A stretch of DNA of 64,000 nucleotides from Flagellimonas taeanensis (GTDB taxonomy: Bacteria > Bacteroidota > Bacteroidia > Flavobacteriales > Flavobacteriaceae): the NCBI RefSeq assembly GCF_003584105.1, contig NZ_QXFO01000022.1, positions 215,086 to 279,085 on the forward strand, read 5' to 3'. Positions 9,453 through 17,960 of the stretch are shown here, one piece after another (the first letter of the stretch is position 1; each line of letters opens with the position of its first letter). The notes under the pieces are model-generated. The model ran no database searches and had not been told where the DNA came from. It was given only the letters and a program-made list of their open reading frames with translations. Both the position numbers and the translations under genes were made by a program.

Positions 9453-11112
9453 AGACATTCTAACCGCCTGGCAAAGGCTTATGCGCATGCTTGCGTTGGA
9501 CAAGAAAGACATTTTCCAAGTATTCTATTATGCAATTTTTGCAGGTTTGGTGAACCTTTCCCTTCCTTTGGGGATCCAAGCGATCATCAACCTCATACAA
9601 GGTGCACAGATCAGTACATCATGGGTAGTTCTGGTGGTTCTGGTGACTGCTGGGGTTGCCTTTGTAGGTGTCCTGCAATTGATGCAGATCAGGATCATTG
9701 AAAATGTACAGCAAAAAATATTTACACGGTCTTCCTTTGAATTTGCCTATCGCTTTCCAAAAATTCGAATGAGCCAGTTGAGCAATTATTACCCACCGGA
9801 ACTGGCCAACCGTTTTTTTGACACCTTGACCATTCAAAAGGCGCTATCCAAGATATTGATCGATTTCCCTGCTGCACTGCTCCAGATAGTCTTCGGGCTT
9901 ATTTTGCTCTCTTTTTACCACCCGTTTTTCATTATCTATGGACTGCTCCTGATATTGTTGATCTATGTGGTGTTCAAATTCACGGCACAAAAAGGGTTGG
10001 AGACCAGTTTGGAAGAGTCCAAGAACAAATACAAGGTAGCACATTGGATACAGGAGATTGCCCGGTCCATCATCAGTTTCAAACTTTCTGGGAAGACCTC
10101 GCATGCCATGGAAAAAAACGACCGTCTTGTGGCCAAGTATCTGGATGCCAGGGAAAGTCATTTTAGGGTGATCGTGTTGCAATTCATCCAGATGGTCGGA
10201 TTTAAGGTGTTGGTCACGGCCGGCCTGTTGCTGATCGGTGGTTTACTGGTCTTGGACCAACAAATGAACATTGGTCAGTTTGTGGCCGCGGAAATCATCA
10301 TCCTTTTGGTGATCAACTCTGTGGAGAAATTGATCTTGGGATTGGAAACTTTTTATGATCTTTTGACATCCCTTGAAAAGTTAGGCCAGGTGGTGGATAA
10401 GAAACTGGAGCCCCAAGAAGGCGAAACTCCTTTCAATGGTTATGATGGGCTCACCATCGAACTTCATAATGTGACCTATAAAGTGCCGGGGAGGGACAAA
10501 AAGATCCTGGATGGCATATCGTTTACCATAACTCCCCATTCCTCCATATTATTGAAGGGGCCTAGTGGATCAGGACGATCAACACTGCTCCGGTTGATTG
10601 CGGGTATTTTGGAACCGGCAGAGGGGAAAATATATATCAACAATGTGGACCTCAAAGGCATATATTTGAATGAATACCGTTCCCATTTAGGGCAGTCCCT
10701 TACCGAGGAATATCCTTTCGAAGGGACCATGCTGGACAATATTACCTTTGGTAACAAGGACATCCCAATGGAAGATGTGTATTGGGCCATAGAAAAAACG
10801 GGCCTTACGCAATTTGTGAAGGAGCAGCCCCATGGACTTCAGACCGTGCTCTATCCAGAAGGTAAAAAGATTCCCTACATCATTTCAAAGAAGATTGTTT
10901 TGGCCCGTAGCATTGTTCGTCGCCCTAAGCTATTGATTCTCAAAGATCCCTTGGACCAATTTTCCGAGGAGGAGACGGATAGAATCATGGAGTTTTTGGC
11001 CGATATATCCAATGGGTGGGCATTGGTCGTCATCAGTGAAAACCCCAAATGGACACGATTGTGCAATAGGACAATTGTTATAGAGAATGGAAGGTTGATC
11101 AAAGAAAGCTAG
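9445..11112 (+). CDS. ABC half-transporter with degenerate ATPase domain
   Basis: The 555-residue protein has an ABC-type exporter TM domain (about residues 25-310, helices at FYYAIFAGLVNLSLPL, WVVLVVLVTAGVAFVG, ILIDFPAALLQIVFGLILL and VLVTAGLLLIGGLLVL) fused to a nucleotide-binding domain (about 330-555). The ATPase motifs are strikingly altered. The Walker A lysine is Arg378 (GPSGSGRST). The Q-loop glutamine and the LSGGQ signature are absent (positions 477-481 read PYIIS). Walker B reads LLILKDP, so the Asp-Glu pair is Lys500-Asp501. The H-loop histidine is Glu532. The fold and length are intact, with no frameshift. It overlaps the TetR gene and is followed by HlyD- and TolC-like partners, so it occupies the inner-membrane slot of a type I-like export system. 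Whether it hydrolyses ATP is doubtful. Confidence 0.85.
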   Translation: MAKDILTAWQRLMRMLALDKKDIFQVFYYAIFAGLVNLSLPLGIQAIINLIQGAQISTSWVVLVVLVTAGVAFVGVLQLMQIRIIENVQQKIFTRSSFEFAYRFPKIRMSQLSNYYPPELANRFFDTLTIQKALSKILIDFPAALLQIVFGLILLSFYHPFFIIYGLLLILLIYVVFKFTAQKGLETSLEESKNKYKVAHWIQEIARSIISFKLSGKTSHAMEKNDRLVAKYLDARESHFRVIVLQFIQMVGFKVLVTAGLLLIGGLLVLDQQMNIGQFVAAEIIILLVINSVEKLILGLETFYDLLTSLEKLGQVVDKKLEPQEGETPFNGYDGLTIELHNVTYKVPGRDKKILDGISFTITPHSSILLKGPSGSGRSTLLRLIAGILEPAEGKIYINNVDLKGIYLNEYRSHLGQSLTEEYPFEGTMLDNITFGNKDIPMEDVYWAIEKTGLTQFVKEQPHGLQTVLYPEGKKIPYIISKKIVLARSIVRRPKLLILKDPLDQFSEEETDRIMEFLADISNGWALVVISENPKWTRLCNRTIVIENGRLIKES

Positions 11113-11118
11113 AATATC

Positions 11119-12471
11119 ATGCTGAACATATCACATAATAAACTCAACCAAAAGGTTGATATCACAGGGTACAAGGCTGGAGCAAAAGTGTTCCATAAGC
11201 GCCACTACAAACAGTTCAATCGCTTTTTGGCCCTATTCTTTGTCCTGGTATTCGTGGTCCTGTTCTTCCCGTGGACCCAGACCATATCCGGAAGGGGGTT
11301 TTTGACCACATTGACTCCAGACCAACGGCCCCAGACCATCCAGTCCCCAATTCCTGGCCGTATCGAAAAGTGGTTTGTGAGAGAGGGTGATTTTGTGGAG
11401 AAAGGCGATACCATCCTACAAATTTCAGAAGTAAAAAGCGAATACTTCGACCCCAGATTGGTGGAACGCACCGGTCAACAGATCAGGGCAAAGGAGATGT
11501 CCGTAACCTCTTATCAGGAAAAAGTAGGAGCATTACAGACCCAGATCCAGGCATTGACCCAAGAACGTCAGCTAAAGCTGGAGCAGGCCAAAAACAAACT
11601 GATACAGTCCAAACTTAAGGTGAAGAGTGACAGTATTGACCTGGAAGCGGCCAAGACCAACATCGCCATAGCACAGCGACAATACGATCGGGTGGTGCAG
11701 TTGGAAAAGGAAGGATTAAAGGCGGTCACCGACTTGGAAGAGAAACGATTAAAACTTCAAGAGGCCCAGGCAAAGATTATCTCACAGGAGAATAAGCTAT
11801 TGGCCAGTAAAAATGACGTCATCAATGCCCAGGTCGAGATCACCAGGGTCCAAGCAGAGTATACCGATAAGATCTCCAAGGCCCGTAGCGATCTGTACTC
11901 GGCCCAGTCCAATCAATTTGATTCCGAGGCACAGGTGACCAAGTTGGAGAATGAATACACCAACTACGAAATGCGCAATAGTCTTCAATTTATTCGGGCA
12001 CCACAAAGCGGGTACATCAACAAGGCCCTGCAGTCCGGCATCGGTGAAACTTTCAAGGAAGGGGACCGGCTCGTTGGGATCATGCCCGATAAATATGACA
12101 TGGCCGTGGAAACCTATGTGGATCCCATTGACCTGCCCCTTATTCATGTGGGCGAAAAGGTGCGTATCCAGTTTGATGGCTGGCCAGCCATTGTGTTCAG
12201 CGGATGGCCCAATGTTTCCTACGGCACCTTCGGCGGAAAAATTGTAGCCATTGAAACCTTTATCAGCCCAAACGGAAAATATAGGGTGCTGTTGGCGCCG
12301 GATGAAGAAGATGCGGAGTGGCCAAAGGATATTCGTGTTGGCTCAGGGGCAAGTACCATGGCCTTGTTGGAAGATGTCCCTATTTGGTTTGAACTATGGA
12401 GACAACTCAATGGTTTCCCGCCCAATTATTACCAACCTCAAAATTCAAACATCGATGCCACTAAGCAGTAG
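11119..12471 (+). CDS. HlyD-family periplasmic adaptor (membrane fusion protein)
   Basis: The 450-residue protein has one TM helix near residues 35-55 (FLALFFVLVFVVLFFPW), then a biotinyl-lipoyl-like half-motif (IQSPIPGRIEKWFVREGDFVEKGDTILQISE), a long alpha-helical hairpin coiled coil (about 115-280, rich in Gln, Lys and Glu), the second lipoyl half (FIRAPQSGYINKAL) and a beta-barrel domain. That order is typical of type I secretion and efflux adaptors, which bridge the inner-membrane transporter and the outer-membrane channel. It begins 6 bp after the ABC gene and its 3' end overlaps the TolC-like gene, so translation is probably coupled. Confidence 0.9.
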   Translation: MLNISHNKLNQKVDITGYKAGAKVFHKRHYKQFNRFLALFFVLVFVVLFFPWTQTISGRGFLTTLTPDQRPQTIQSPIPGRIEKWFVREGDFVEKGDTILQISEVKSEYFDPRLVERTGQQIRAKEMSVTSYQEKVGALQTQIQALTQERQLKLEQAKNKLIQSKLKVKSDSIDLEAAKTNIAIAQRQYDRVVQLEKEGLKAVTDLEEKRLKLQEAQAKIISQENKLLASKNDVINAQVEITRVQAEYTDKISKARSDLYSAQSNQFDSEAQVTKLENEYTNYEMRNSLQFIRAPQSGYINKALQSGIGETFKEGDRLVGIMPDKYDMAVETYVDPIDLPLIHVGEKVRIQFDGWPAIVFSGWPNVSYGTFGGKIVAIETFISPNGKYRVLLAPDEEDAEWPKDIRVGSGASTMALLEDVPIWFELWRQLNGFPPNYYQPQNSNIDATKQ

Positions 12472-13867
12472 GACAACCCATTTTTGTTGGATTTTTTTCC
12501 TTGTCGCTTTTGCTTCACAGGCCCAACAAGATAGTTTGGTCTTGGGTTTCAAGGAGTATTTGGGGTATGTGAAAAAATACCATCCGATTGCCAAACAGGC
12601 CCAGTTGACGATTGCCACAGGACAGGCCAATCTTATGAAGGCCAGGGGAGGTTTTGACCCCAAAGTTGAGGTGGATTACGACCGAAAGCAGTTCAAGGAC
12701 ACCGAATATTGGGACCGGCTCAATACCACTTTTAAAATACCGACGTGGTTTGGGATTGAACTCAAGGGGAATTATCAGCAGAATGCAGGGGAGTATCTCA
12801 GTGCCAGTGAGACCCTTCCCAAAGATGGACTGTACAGTGCTGGGATTTCCATGTCTTTGTTGGATGGTTTTTGGGCCAACGAACGCATGGCCACCTTACG
12901 AAAGGCCAAGTTTTTTAGTGAGCAGTCAAAGGCCGATCAAGATATTTTGGTGAACGAGGTATTGTACAAGGCATCCATTGCCTATTTTGACTGGATGAAA
13001 GCGTATCGGGACGCCGAAGTTTTTAAGGACTTTTTGGACAATGCCGATATTCGGTTCCAAGGTATCCGTAAAAGTGCCTTGGCGGGCGATATCGCCATGA
13101 TCGATACGGTGGAGGCCAAAATAGCGGTCAGTAATCGGGAACTGGGGTACGAACAGGCCAAGGTGGAGTTGATGAAGAAATCCCTTGAGGTATCCAATTT
13201 TCTTTGGATTGAGGATGTACCGGTCGAATTGCGGGAAGATGTGACCCCAGACCTCAATACAGAAAGTGAGATTGATGTCACCTTGGAAATTTTGGGCAAA
13301 CCGTTGGACAGTTTTAGTCTGGAGAACCATCCCAAATTACGGTCGTTGGAATACAAAATAGATGGGCTTACGGTTGATAAACGACTTAAAGCCAATAAAT
13401 TGCTTCCAAAACTGGATGTGGAGTACAATTTTCTTTCGGAAACCCCAGATCAGATAAACTCTTTTGTGACCGAAAATTACAAGGGTGGAGTTTCATTCCA
13501 ATTGCCGTTGTTTTTACGGAAAGAGCGTGGTGACCTAAAATTGGCCAAATTCAAACTGATGGATGCCGAGTTTGAACGCGACAATGCGCAAGTTGAGATT
13601 CAGAACAAGGTAATTGCCATCTATCGAGAGTTGGATTCGTTCATCACCCAAAACCAATTGATAGCGGACATTGTTCAGGATTATAGTACCCTATTGGATG
13701 CCGAGGAGCGTAAGTTCAGTTTTGGGGAAAGCTCCCTGTTTTTGGTCAATTCAAGGGAAAGCAAGCTGATTGATGCCTATCTGAAACGAAACGAAATGCA
13801 GAACAAATTTTTCCATACCAAAGCCAAATTGTTCAAGAGTCTGGCCATCAACCCTGAAAACTTGTAA
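12455..13867 (+). CDS. TolC-family outer-membrane efflux protein
   Basis: I chose the ATG at 12455, which gives 470 residues and a signal peptide ending in FASQAQ. An in-frame open region reaching back to 12251 lies inside the HlyD gene. The body shows long amphipathic helices typical of OEP repeats (for example GFKEYLGYVKKYHPIAKQAQ, and the AKFKLMDAEFERDNAQVEIQNKVIAIYREL region). It would provide the trimeric outer-membrane tunnel for the HlyD/ABC pair encoded just upstream; the genes overlap by 17 bp. Confidence 0.88.
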   Translation: MPLSSRTTHFCWIFFLVAFASQAQQDSLVLGFKEYLGYVKKYHPIAKQAQLTIATGQANLMKARGGFDPKVEVDYDRKQFKDTEYWDRLNTTFKIPTWFGIELKGNYQQNAGEYLSASETLPKDGLYSAGISMSLLDGFWANERMATLRKAKFFSEQSKADQDILVNEVLYKASIAYFDWMKAYRDAEVFKDFLDNADIRFQGIRKSALAGDIAMIDTVEAKIAVSNRELGYEQAKVELMKKSLEVSNFLWIEDVPVELREDVTPDLNTESEIDVTLEILGKPLDSFSLENHPKLRSLEYKIDGLTVDKRLKANKLLPKLDVEYNFLSETPDQINSFVTENYKGGVSFQLPLFLRKERGDLKLAKFKLMDAEFERDNAQVEIQNKVIAIYRELDSFITQNQLIADIVQDYSTLLDAEERKFSFGESSLFLVNSRESKLIDAYLKRNEMQNKFFHTKAKLFKSLAINPENL

Positions 13868-13881
13868 ATAAACCTTGTTAA

Positions 13882-13927
13882 AAATGTTTAATGTTTGATT
13901 TAAAAAATTAAACATTTCATATCTTTA
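13882..13927 (+). promoter_or_regulatory. Inverted-repeat operator and -7 element before the second TetR operon
   Basis: AAATGTTTAAT at 13882-13892 and ATTAAACATTT at 13907-13917 form a perfect 11-bp inverted repeat with a 14-bp spacer. The left arm is followed by a second ATGTTTG copy, giving an additional half site. TATCTTTA at 13920-13927 approximates the TAnnTTTG promoter element and lies 15 bp before the start codon at 13943. The arrangement suggests autoregulation by the TetR protein encoded immediately downstream. Confidence 0.55.
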
Positions 13928-13942
13928 CAAGAAACAAGGACA

Positions 13943-14599
13943 ATGGCCAAAAAGAAGAATTTTTCCAAACAGCAAATAATCACATGGTTCATGGACTATA
14001 TATTGGAGCAAGACCAAGAACCATCTTCGGTATATAAGTTTTGTAAGACTTACAATCTGGACGAAAGTAGTTTTTATGACCATTTTGGGTCTTTTGGAGC
14101 TATAAAATCCTCTATATTCTCGACTTTCCTTGACCATACCTTGGAGTTGCTTCAAAAAGATGAGACGTATGCCAATTCCAATGCTCGAAATCAACTGTTA
14201 AGTTTCTATTATACCTTTTTTGAAATTTTAACGGCCAATAGGAGCTATGTTGTATTGGTCTTGCGAAATAAAAAGCAAGCGCTGGACAATTTAAAAACGC
14301 TGTATAAACTTCGGGAAGGCTTTACTGGCTATGTGGATAGCTTGGACATAAAAACCTTGGACATTGACCAAGAGCAGATAAAAAAGTTTCAGCGTAAGGC
14401 CATTTCAGAAAGTGCATGGGCACAGCTACTGTTTACGCTGAAGTTTTGGTTGGATGACAACTCACCTTCCTTTGAAAAAACAGATATCCTCATCGAGAAA
14501 TCCGTGAACAGTTCTTTTGATGTCTTGGAAGCGACCCCATTGCAAAGCCTTGTGGACTTGGGGAAGTTTATTTTCAAGGAAAAAATGGCGATGTCGTAA
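13943..14599 (+). CDS. TetR-family transcriptional regulator
   Basis: The 218-residue protein has an N-terminal helix-turn-helix (about residues 8-55): KQQIITWFMDYILEQ, then SSVYKFCKTYNLDESSFYDHFGSF, with the SFYDHF signature of the TetR recognition helix. The C-terminal part is all-helical and of unknown ligand specificity. Its stop codon abuts the start of the UbiB-like gene (14599/14600), which places it as first gene of a five-gene operon that ends with a photolyase homologue. A palindrome sits in its promoter. Confidence 0.83.
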   Translation: MAKKKNFSKQQIITWFMDYILEQDQEPSSVYKFCKTYNLDESSFYDHFGSFGAIKSSIFSTFLDHTLELLQKDETYANSNARNQLLSFYYTFFEILTANRSYVVLVLRNKKQALDNLKTLYKLREGFTGYVDSLDIKTLDIDQEQIKKFQRKAISESAWAQLLFTLKFWLDDNSPSFEKTDILIEKSVNSSFDVLEATPLQSLVDLGKFIFKEKMAMS

Positions 14600-15913
14600 A
14601 TGAAAACAATAGATAGTATCCCCACTTCCAAAATTCAGCGCGCTACAAAACTGGTACAGACCGGAGCCAAAGTCGGTGTAAATTACCTCAAATATTATGG
14701 AAATAGGATGACCACCTCGGAAGAGGAGGCCAAGGAAAAATTGGATCAGGACAATGCAGAGGATATTTACGGCAGTCTCCGGGAGTTGAAGGGCAGTGCC
14801 CTTAAAGTGGCCCAAATGCTGAGCATGGAAAAAAGCATGTTGCCCAGGGCCTATGTGGAAAAGTTTTCCCTTTCCCAGTTTTCTGTGCCCCCATTGTCCG
14901 CACCTTTAGTGAACAAGACCTTTAAAAAATATTTTGGAAGCGCTCCATCCGAAGTTTACGATTCTTTCAATCCCGAAGCGGTCCATGGTGCCAGCATCGG
15001 ACAAGTCCATCAAGCGGAAAAAGATGGAAAGAAACTGGCCGTAAAAATCCAATATCCCGGGGTTTCGGACAGTATTGCCACGGATTTGGCCCTTGTAAAG
15101 CCCATCGCCCTAAAAATGTTCAACATTAAGGGAAAGGACAGCGATAAATATTTTAAGGAGGTCAGGGATAAGTTGATGGAAGAGACCAATTATCTGCTGG
15201 AAGTTGAACAAAGTCAAAGTATTGTGGATGCTTGCAGCCACCTGCCCAATCTCAAATTCCCATCGTATTATGTGAATCTTTCTTCGGAAAAAATCATAAC
15301 CATGGATTGGATGGAGGGTGAGCATCTGTCCGAATTTACGGCGCACAACACGGACAATGCTGTATCCAATGTTTTGGGCCAGGCTCTTTGGGATTTTTAC
15401 ATGTACCAAATCCACCGATTGAAAAAAGTCCATGCCGACCCGCATCCGGGTAACTTTTTGGTATCCAAGGACAACCAATTGGTGGTATTGGATTTTGGTT
15501 GCATCAAAGCGATACCAGATTCATTTTACATTCCCTATTTTGAGTTGGCCAAAAAAGAAAATATTTCCAATCCCGAATTTTTTCAAAGGAAACTCTTTGA
15601 GTTGGAAATCCTTCGCCCTGAAGATTCACCGGAAGAAATCAAATTCTTCACGGCCATGTTCCAGGAAATGCTGAGCCTATTCACCCAACCTTTCCATAAT
15701 GAGGTTTTTGATTTTTCCGACAAGGTCTTTTTTGGGAAAATAACCGAGCTGGGCAAAAAGTATGCACAGAACACCGAACTGCGGCGGATGGATGGCAACC
15801 GCGGCTCGAAGCATTTTATTTATATCAACAGAACGTTCTTTGGACTCTACAACCTGATGCACGATCTTAAGGCCAACATGGTCAAGGTAAACAATTTCAA
15901 TATGTTGGCATGA
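14600..15913 (+). CDS. ABC1/UbiB/AarF-family atypical kinase
   Basis: The 437-residue protein has the UbiB hallmarks. These are the KxGQ-like motif (LKGSALKVAQMLS), the Ala-rich nucleotide loop and lysine (HGASIGQVHQAEKDGKKLAVKIQYPG), the catalytic-loop variant HADPHPGNF and the metal-binding VLDFG. No TM helix is obvious at the C-terminus. Family members are ATPases or kinases linked to isoprenoid lipid or quinone homeostasis. It lies between a TetR regulator and a flavin reductase-like gene; the ATG of the latter overlaps its stop by 4 bp, so these genes are translationally coupled. Confidence 0.9.
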   Translation: MKTIDSIPTSKIQRATKLVQTGAKVGVNYLKYYGNRMTTSEEEAKEKLDQDNAEDIYGSLRELKGSALKVAQMLSMEKSMLPRAYVEKFSLSQFSVPPLSAPLVNKTFKKYFGSAPSEVYDSFNPEAVHGASIGQVHQAEKDGKKLAVKIQYPGVSDSIATDLALVKPIALKMFNIKGKDSDKYFKEVRDKLMEETNYLLEVEQSQSIVDACSHLPNLKFPSYYVNLSSEKIITMDWMEGEHLSEFTAHNTDNAVSNVLGQALWDFYMYQIHRLKKVHADPHPGNFLVSKDNQLVVLDFGCIKAIPDSFYIPYFELAKKENISNPEFFQRKLFELEILRPEDSPEEIKFFTAMFQEMLSLFTQPFHNEVFDFSDKVFFGKITELGKKYAQNTELRRMDGNRGSKHFIYINRTFFGLYNLMHDLKANMVKVNNFNMLA

Positions 15914-16527
15914 AATGTTTTACGCAATCGGACTTGGATTCCATGGATAGGCTGTATCGCATCAATTTGGTCAACAGTCTTTCTGGGTTTAAATCGGCCA
16001 ATCTCATAGCAACTGTGGATGACGGTGGCAATGAGAACGTAGCGGTTTTCAGTTCGGTGGTGCATTTGGGTTCTGACCCGGCCGTTCTGGGATTTGTGCT
16101 AAGGCCCACTACGGTAGCTAGAAACTCTTATGATAACATTAAAGAGATGGGTTATTATACCATAAACCATATTTCCAAGGAGATTATGGAAGACGGACAC
16201 CATACTTCGGCCAAGTACCCCAAGGGAGTGTCAGAGTTTGAGATGACCAACTTGCAATCTGAATACATTAATGACTTCAGAGCTCCCTTCGTGGCTCAAG
16301 CACCTATCAAGATGGCCATGAAATTTGCTGAGGAATATGCCATAAAGCAGAACGGGACCATCCTTGTGGTGGGTGAAATCCTTTCGGTCTATATTCAAGA
16401 TGACTTGCTCGAAGAAGATGGCTTTGTAAACCTTTCCAAAGGAAACATCGTCAGTATTAATGGTCTTGATGGATATACTTTGCCCCAGCTACAGGCAAGA
16501 TATCCCTATCAACGTCCCAAGAATTAA
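15910..16527 (+). CDS. Flavin reductase-like (FMN-binding split barrel) protein
   Basis: The 205-residue protein has a split-barrel pattern: NSLSGFKSANLIATVDDGGNENVAVFSSVVHLGSDPAVLGFVLRP, then RNSYDNIKEMGYYTINHI, which are the FMN-phosphate contact and strand motifs of the flavin reductase-like family. It may reduce or bind FMN and pass electrons to a partner enzyme. The gene overlaps the UbiB-like kinase by 4 bp and is 14 bp from the next SDR gene. In this setting it could serve the photolyase-like flavoprotein encoded two genes downstream, but that is inference. Confidence 0.85.
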   Translation: MKCFTQSDLDSMDRLYRINLVNSLSGFKSANLIATVDDGGNENVAVFSSVVHLGSDPAVLGFVLRPTTVARNSYDNIKEMGYYTINHISKEIMEDGHHTSAKYPKGVSEFEMTNLQSEYINDFRAPFVAQAPIKMAMKFAEEYAIKQNGTILVVGEILSVYIQDDLLEEDGFVNLSKGNIVSINGLDGYTLPQLQARYPYQRPKN

Positions 16528-16541
16528 AAAAGACACCATAC

Positions 16542-17960
16542 ATGCGGATTCTCATCACAGGTACAACAGGGTATATTGCCAAGCGATTGGTACTGAATCT
16601 GCTGGCGAAAGACCATCAAATCATTTGTTGTGTGCGGGATTTAAACCGGATTCCAGATGAAATGGAATCCAAAAAAGGTATTGAATTCATTAAAGTGGAC
16701 TTTTTGGATACGGAGGATGTGGTTTTTCCCAAAGATATTGACGTTGCTTATTATCTCATTCATTCCATGGCCGCCACGGGCGATGACTTTGAGGACTTGG
16801 AGCAACAATGTGCACAAAACTTCAAGGATTTAATGGATAAAACGACATGCCGACAAGTCATTTATTTAGGCGGAATTGTGAATGATGCGTCGCTTTCGAA
16901 ACACCTTAAATCCAGGTTGGCGGTTGAAAAGACCCTAAAGTCCAATGCATATGCGCTCACAACTTTTAGAGCGGGCATCATTGTGGGAAGTGGTAGTGCT
17001 TCCTTTGAAATTATCCGTGACATTGTTGAAAAATTACCGGTCATGGTGGCCCCCAAATGGCTGAATACCCGAACGCAGCCCATCGCCATTCGAGATGTGC
17101 TCCGTTTCTTGGAAGGGGCAGCAGGAAAAGAGGAAGTCATGGACCAATCCTTCGATATCTGTGGGCCGGAGATACTGACCTACAAACAAATGCTGTATCA
17201 ATTTGGGGAGGTTCGGGGATTAAAACGATATATTCTGACATTACCCGTGCTTACCCCGCGCTTGTCCTCGTACTGGCTCTATTTTGTCACATCCACCTCT
17301 TTTAATTTGGCTAAGGCATTGGTCGACAGCATGAAAGTGGAGGTGATTGCAAAACCAAGTCAGGTGAATGAAATTTTACAAGTAAAACCACTTTCCTATA
17401 AGGAGGCAGTACGGCTTGCATTTCAAAAAATTGAACAGAATTCTGTCATTTCCAGTTGGAAGGATGCCATCAGCAGCGGGGTCTTCCACGACCAATTGTC
17501 GGACCACATTCAAGTGCCCAATCATGGCTGTTTTAAGGATGTACGCTCCAAAATTGTGGTGGATGAAACCTACACAATCAATAAAATCTGGTCCATTGGC
17601 GGGAAAAATGGATGGTATGGGTTTAATTTACTCTGGCGCATTCGCGGGTATTTGGACAAAGTATTTGGTGGGGTAGGACTGCGTCGCGGCCGTAGACACG
17701 ACACCAATTTAGAGGCAGGTGATCCCTTGGACTTTTGGCGGGTTTTGTTGGCCGATAAAAAACAAAAGCGATTGCTCCTGTTCGCTGAGATGAAATTGCC
17801 CGGGGAGGCGTGGTTGGAGTTCAAAATAGTGAAGAACACCTTGTTTCAGCGGGCTGTTTTTAGGCCCAAAGGGCTTTGGGGCCGCTTGTATTGGTATATG
17901 GTACTGCCTTTTCATGCTTTTGTGTTCCGGGGAATGATCAATGCTTTGGTGGGCAAATGA
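16542..17960 (+). CDS. NAD(P)-binding SDR protein with C-terminal DUF2867 domain
   Basis: The 472-residue protein begins with an atypical SDR Rossmann fold (MRILITGTTGYIAKRLVLNLL) and continues with YLIHSMAATGDDFEDLE and QVIYLGGIV, as in the YbjT/NmrA-like group. The last 150 residues, with VDETYTINKIWSIGGKNGWYG, then LRRGRRHDTNLEAGDPLDFWRV, match the DUF2867 pattern. Proteins of this architecture occur in light- or stress-induced clusters next to photolyases. Its stop codon overlaps the photolyase start (ATGA at 17957), so the two are coupled. The reaction is unknown. Confidence 0.85.
   Translation: MRILITGTTGYIAKRLVLNLLAKDHQIICCVRDLNRIPDEMESKKGIEFIKVDFLDTEDVVFPKDIDVAYYLIHSMAATGDDFEDLEQQCAQNFKDLMDKTTCRQVIYLGGIVNDASLSKHLKSRLAVEKTLKSNAYALTTFRAGIIVGSGSASFEIIRDIVEKLPVMVAPKWLNTRTQPIAIRDVLRFLEGAAGKEEVMDQSFDICGPEILTYKQMLYQFGEVRGLKRYILTLPVLTPRLSSYWLYFVTSTSFNLAKALVDSMKVEVIAKPSQVNEILQVKPLSYKEAVRLAFQKIEQNSVISSWKDAISSGVFHDQLSDHIQVPNHGCFKDVRSKIVVDETYTINKIWSIGGKNGWYGFNLLWRIRGYLDKVFGGVGLRRGRRHDTNLEAGDPLDFWRVLLADKKQKRLLLFAEMKLPGEAWLEFKIVKNTLFQRAVFRPKGLWGRLYWYMVLPFHAFVFRGMINALVGK

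Noticed and set aside
9445..11112. Calling the ABC gene a pseudogene
   Set aside because: There is no frameshift or stop, the fold is complete, and the overlaps with neighbours are preserved, so selective maintenance is more likely than decay.
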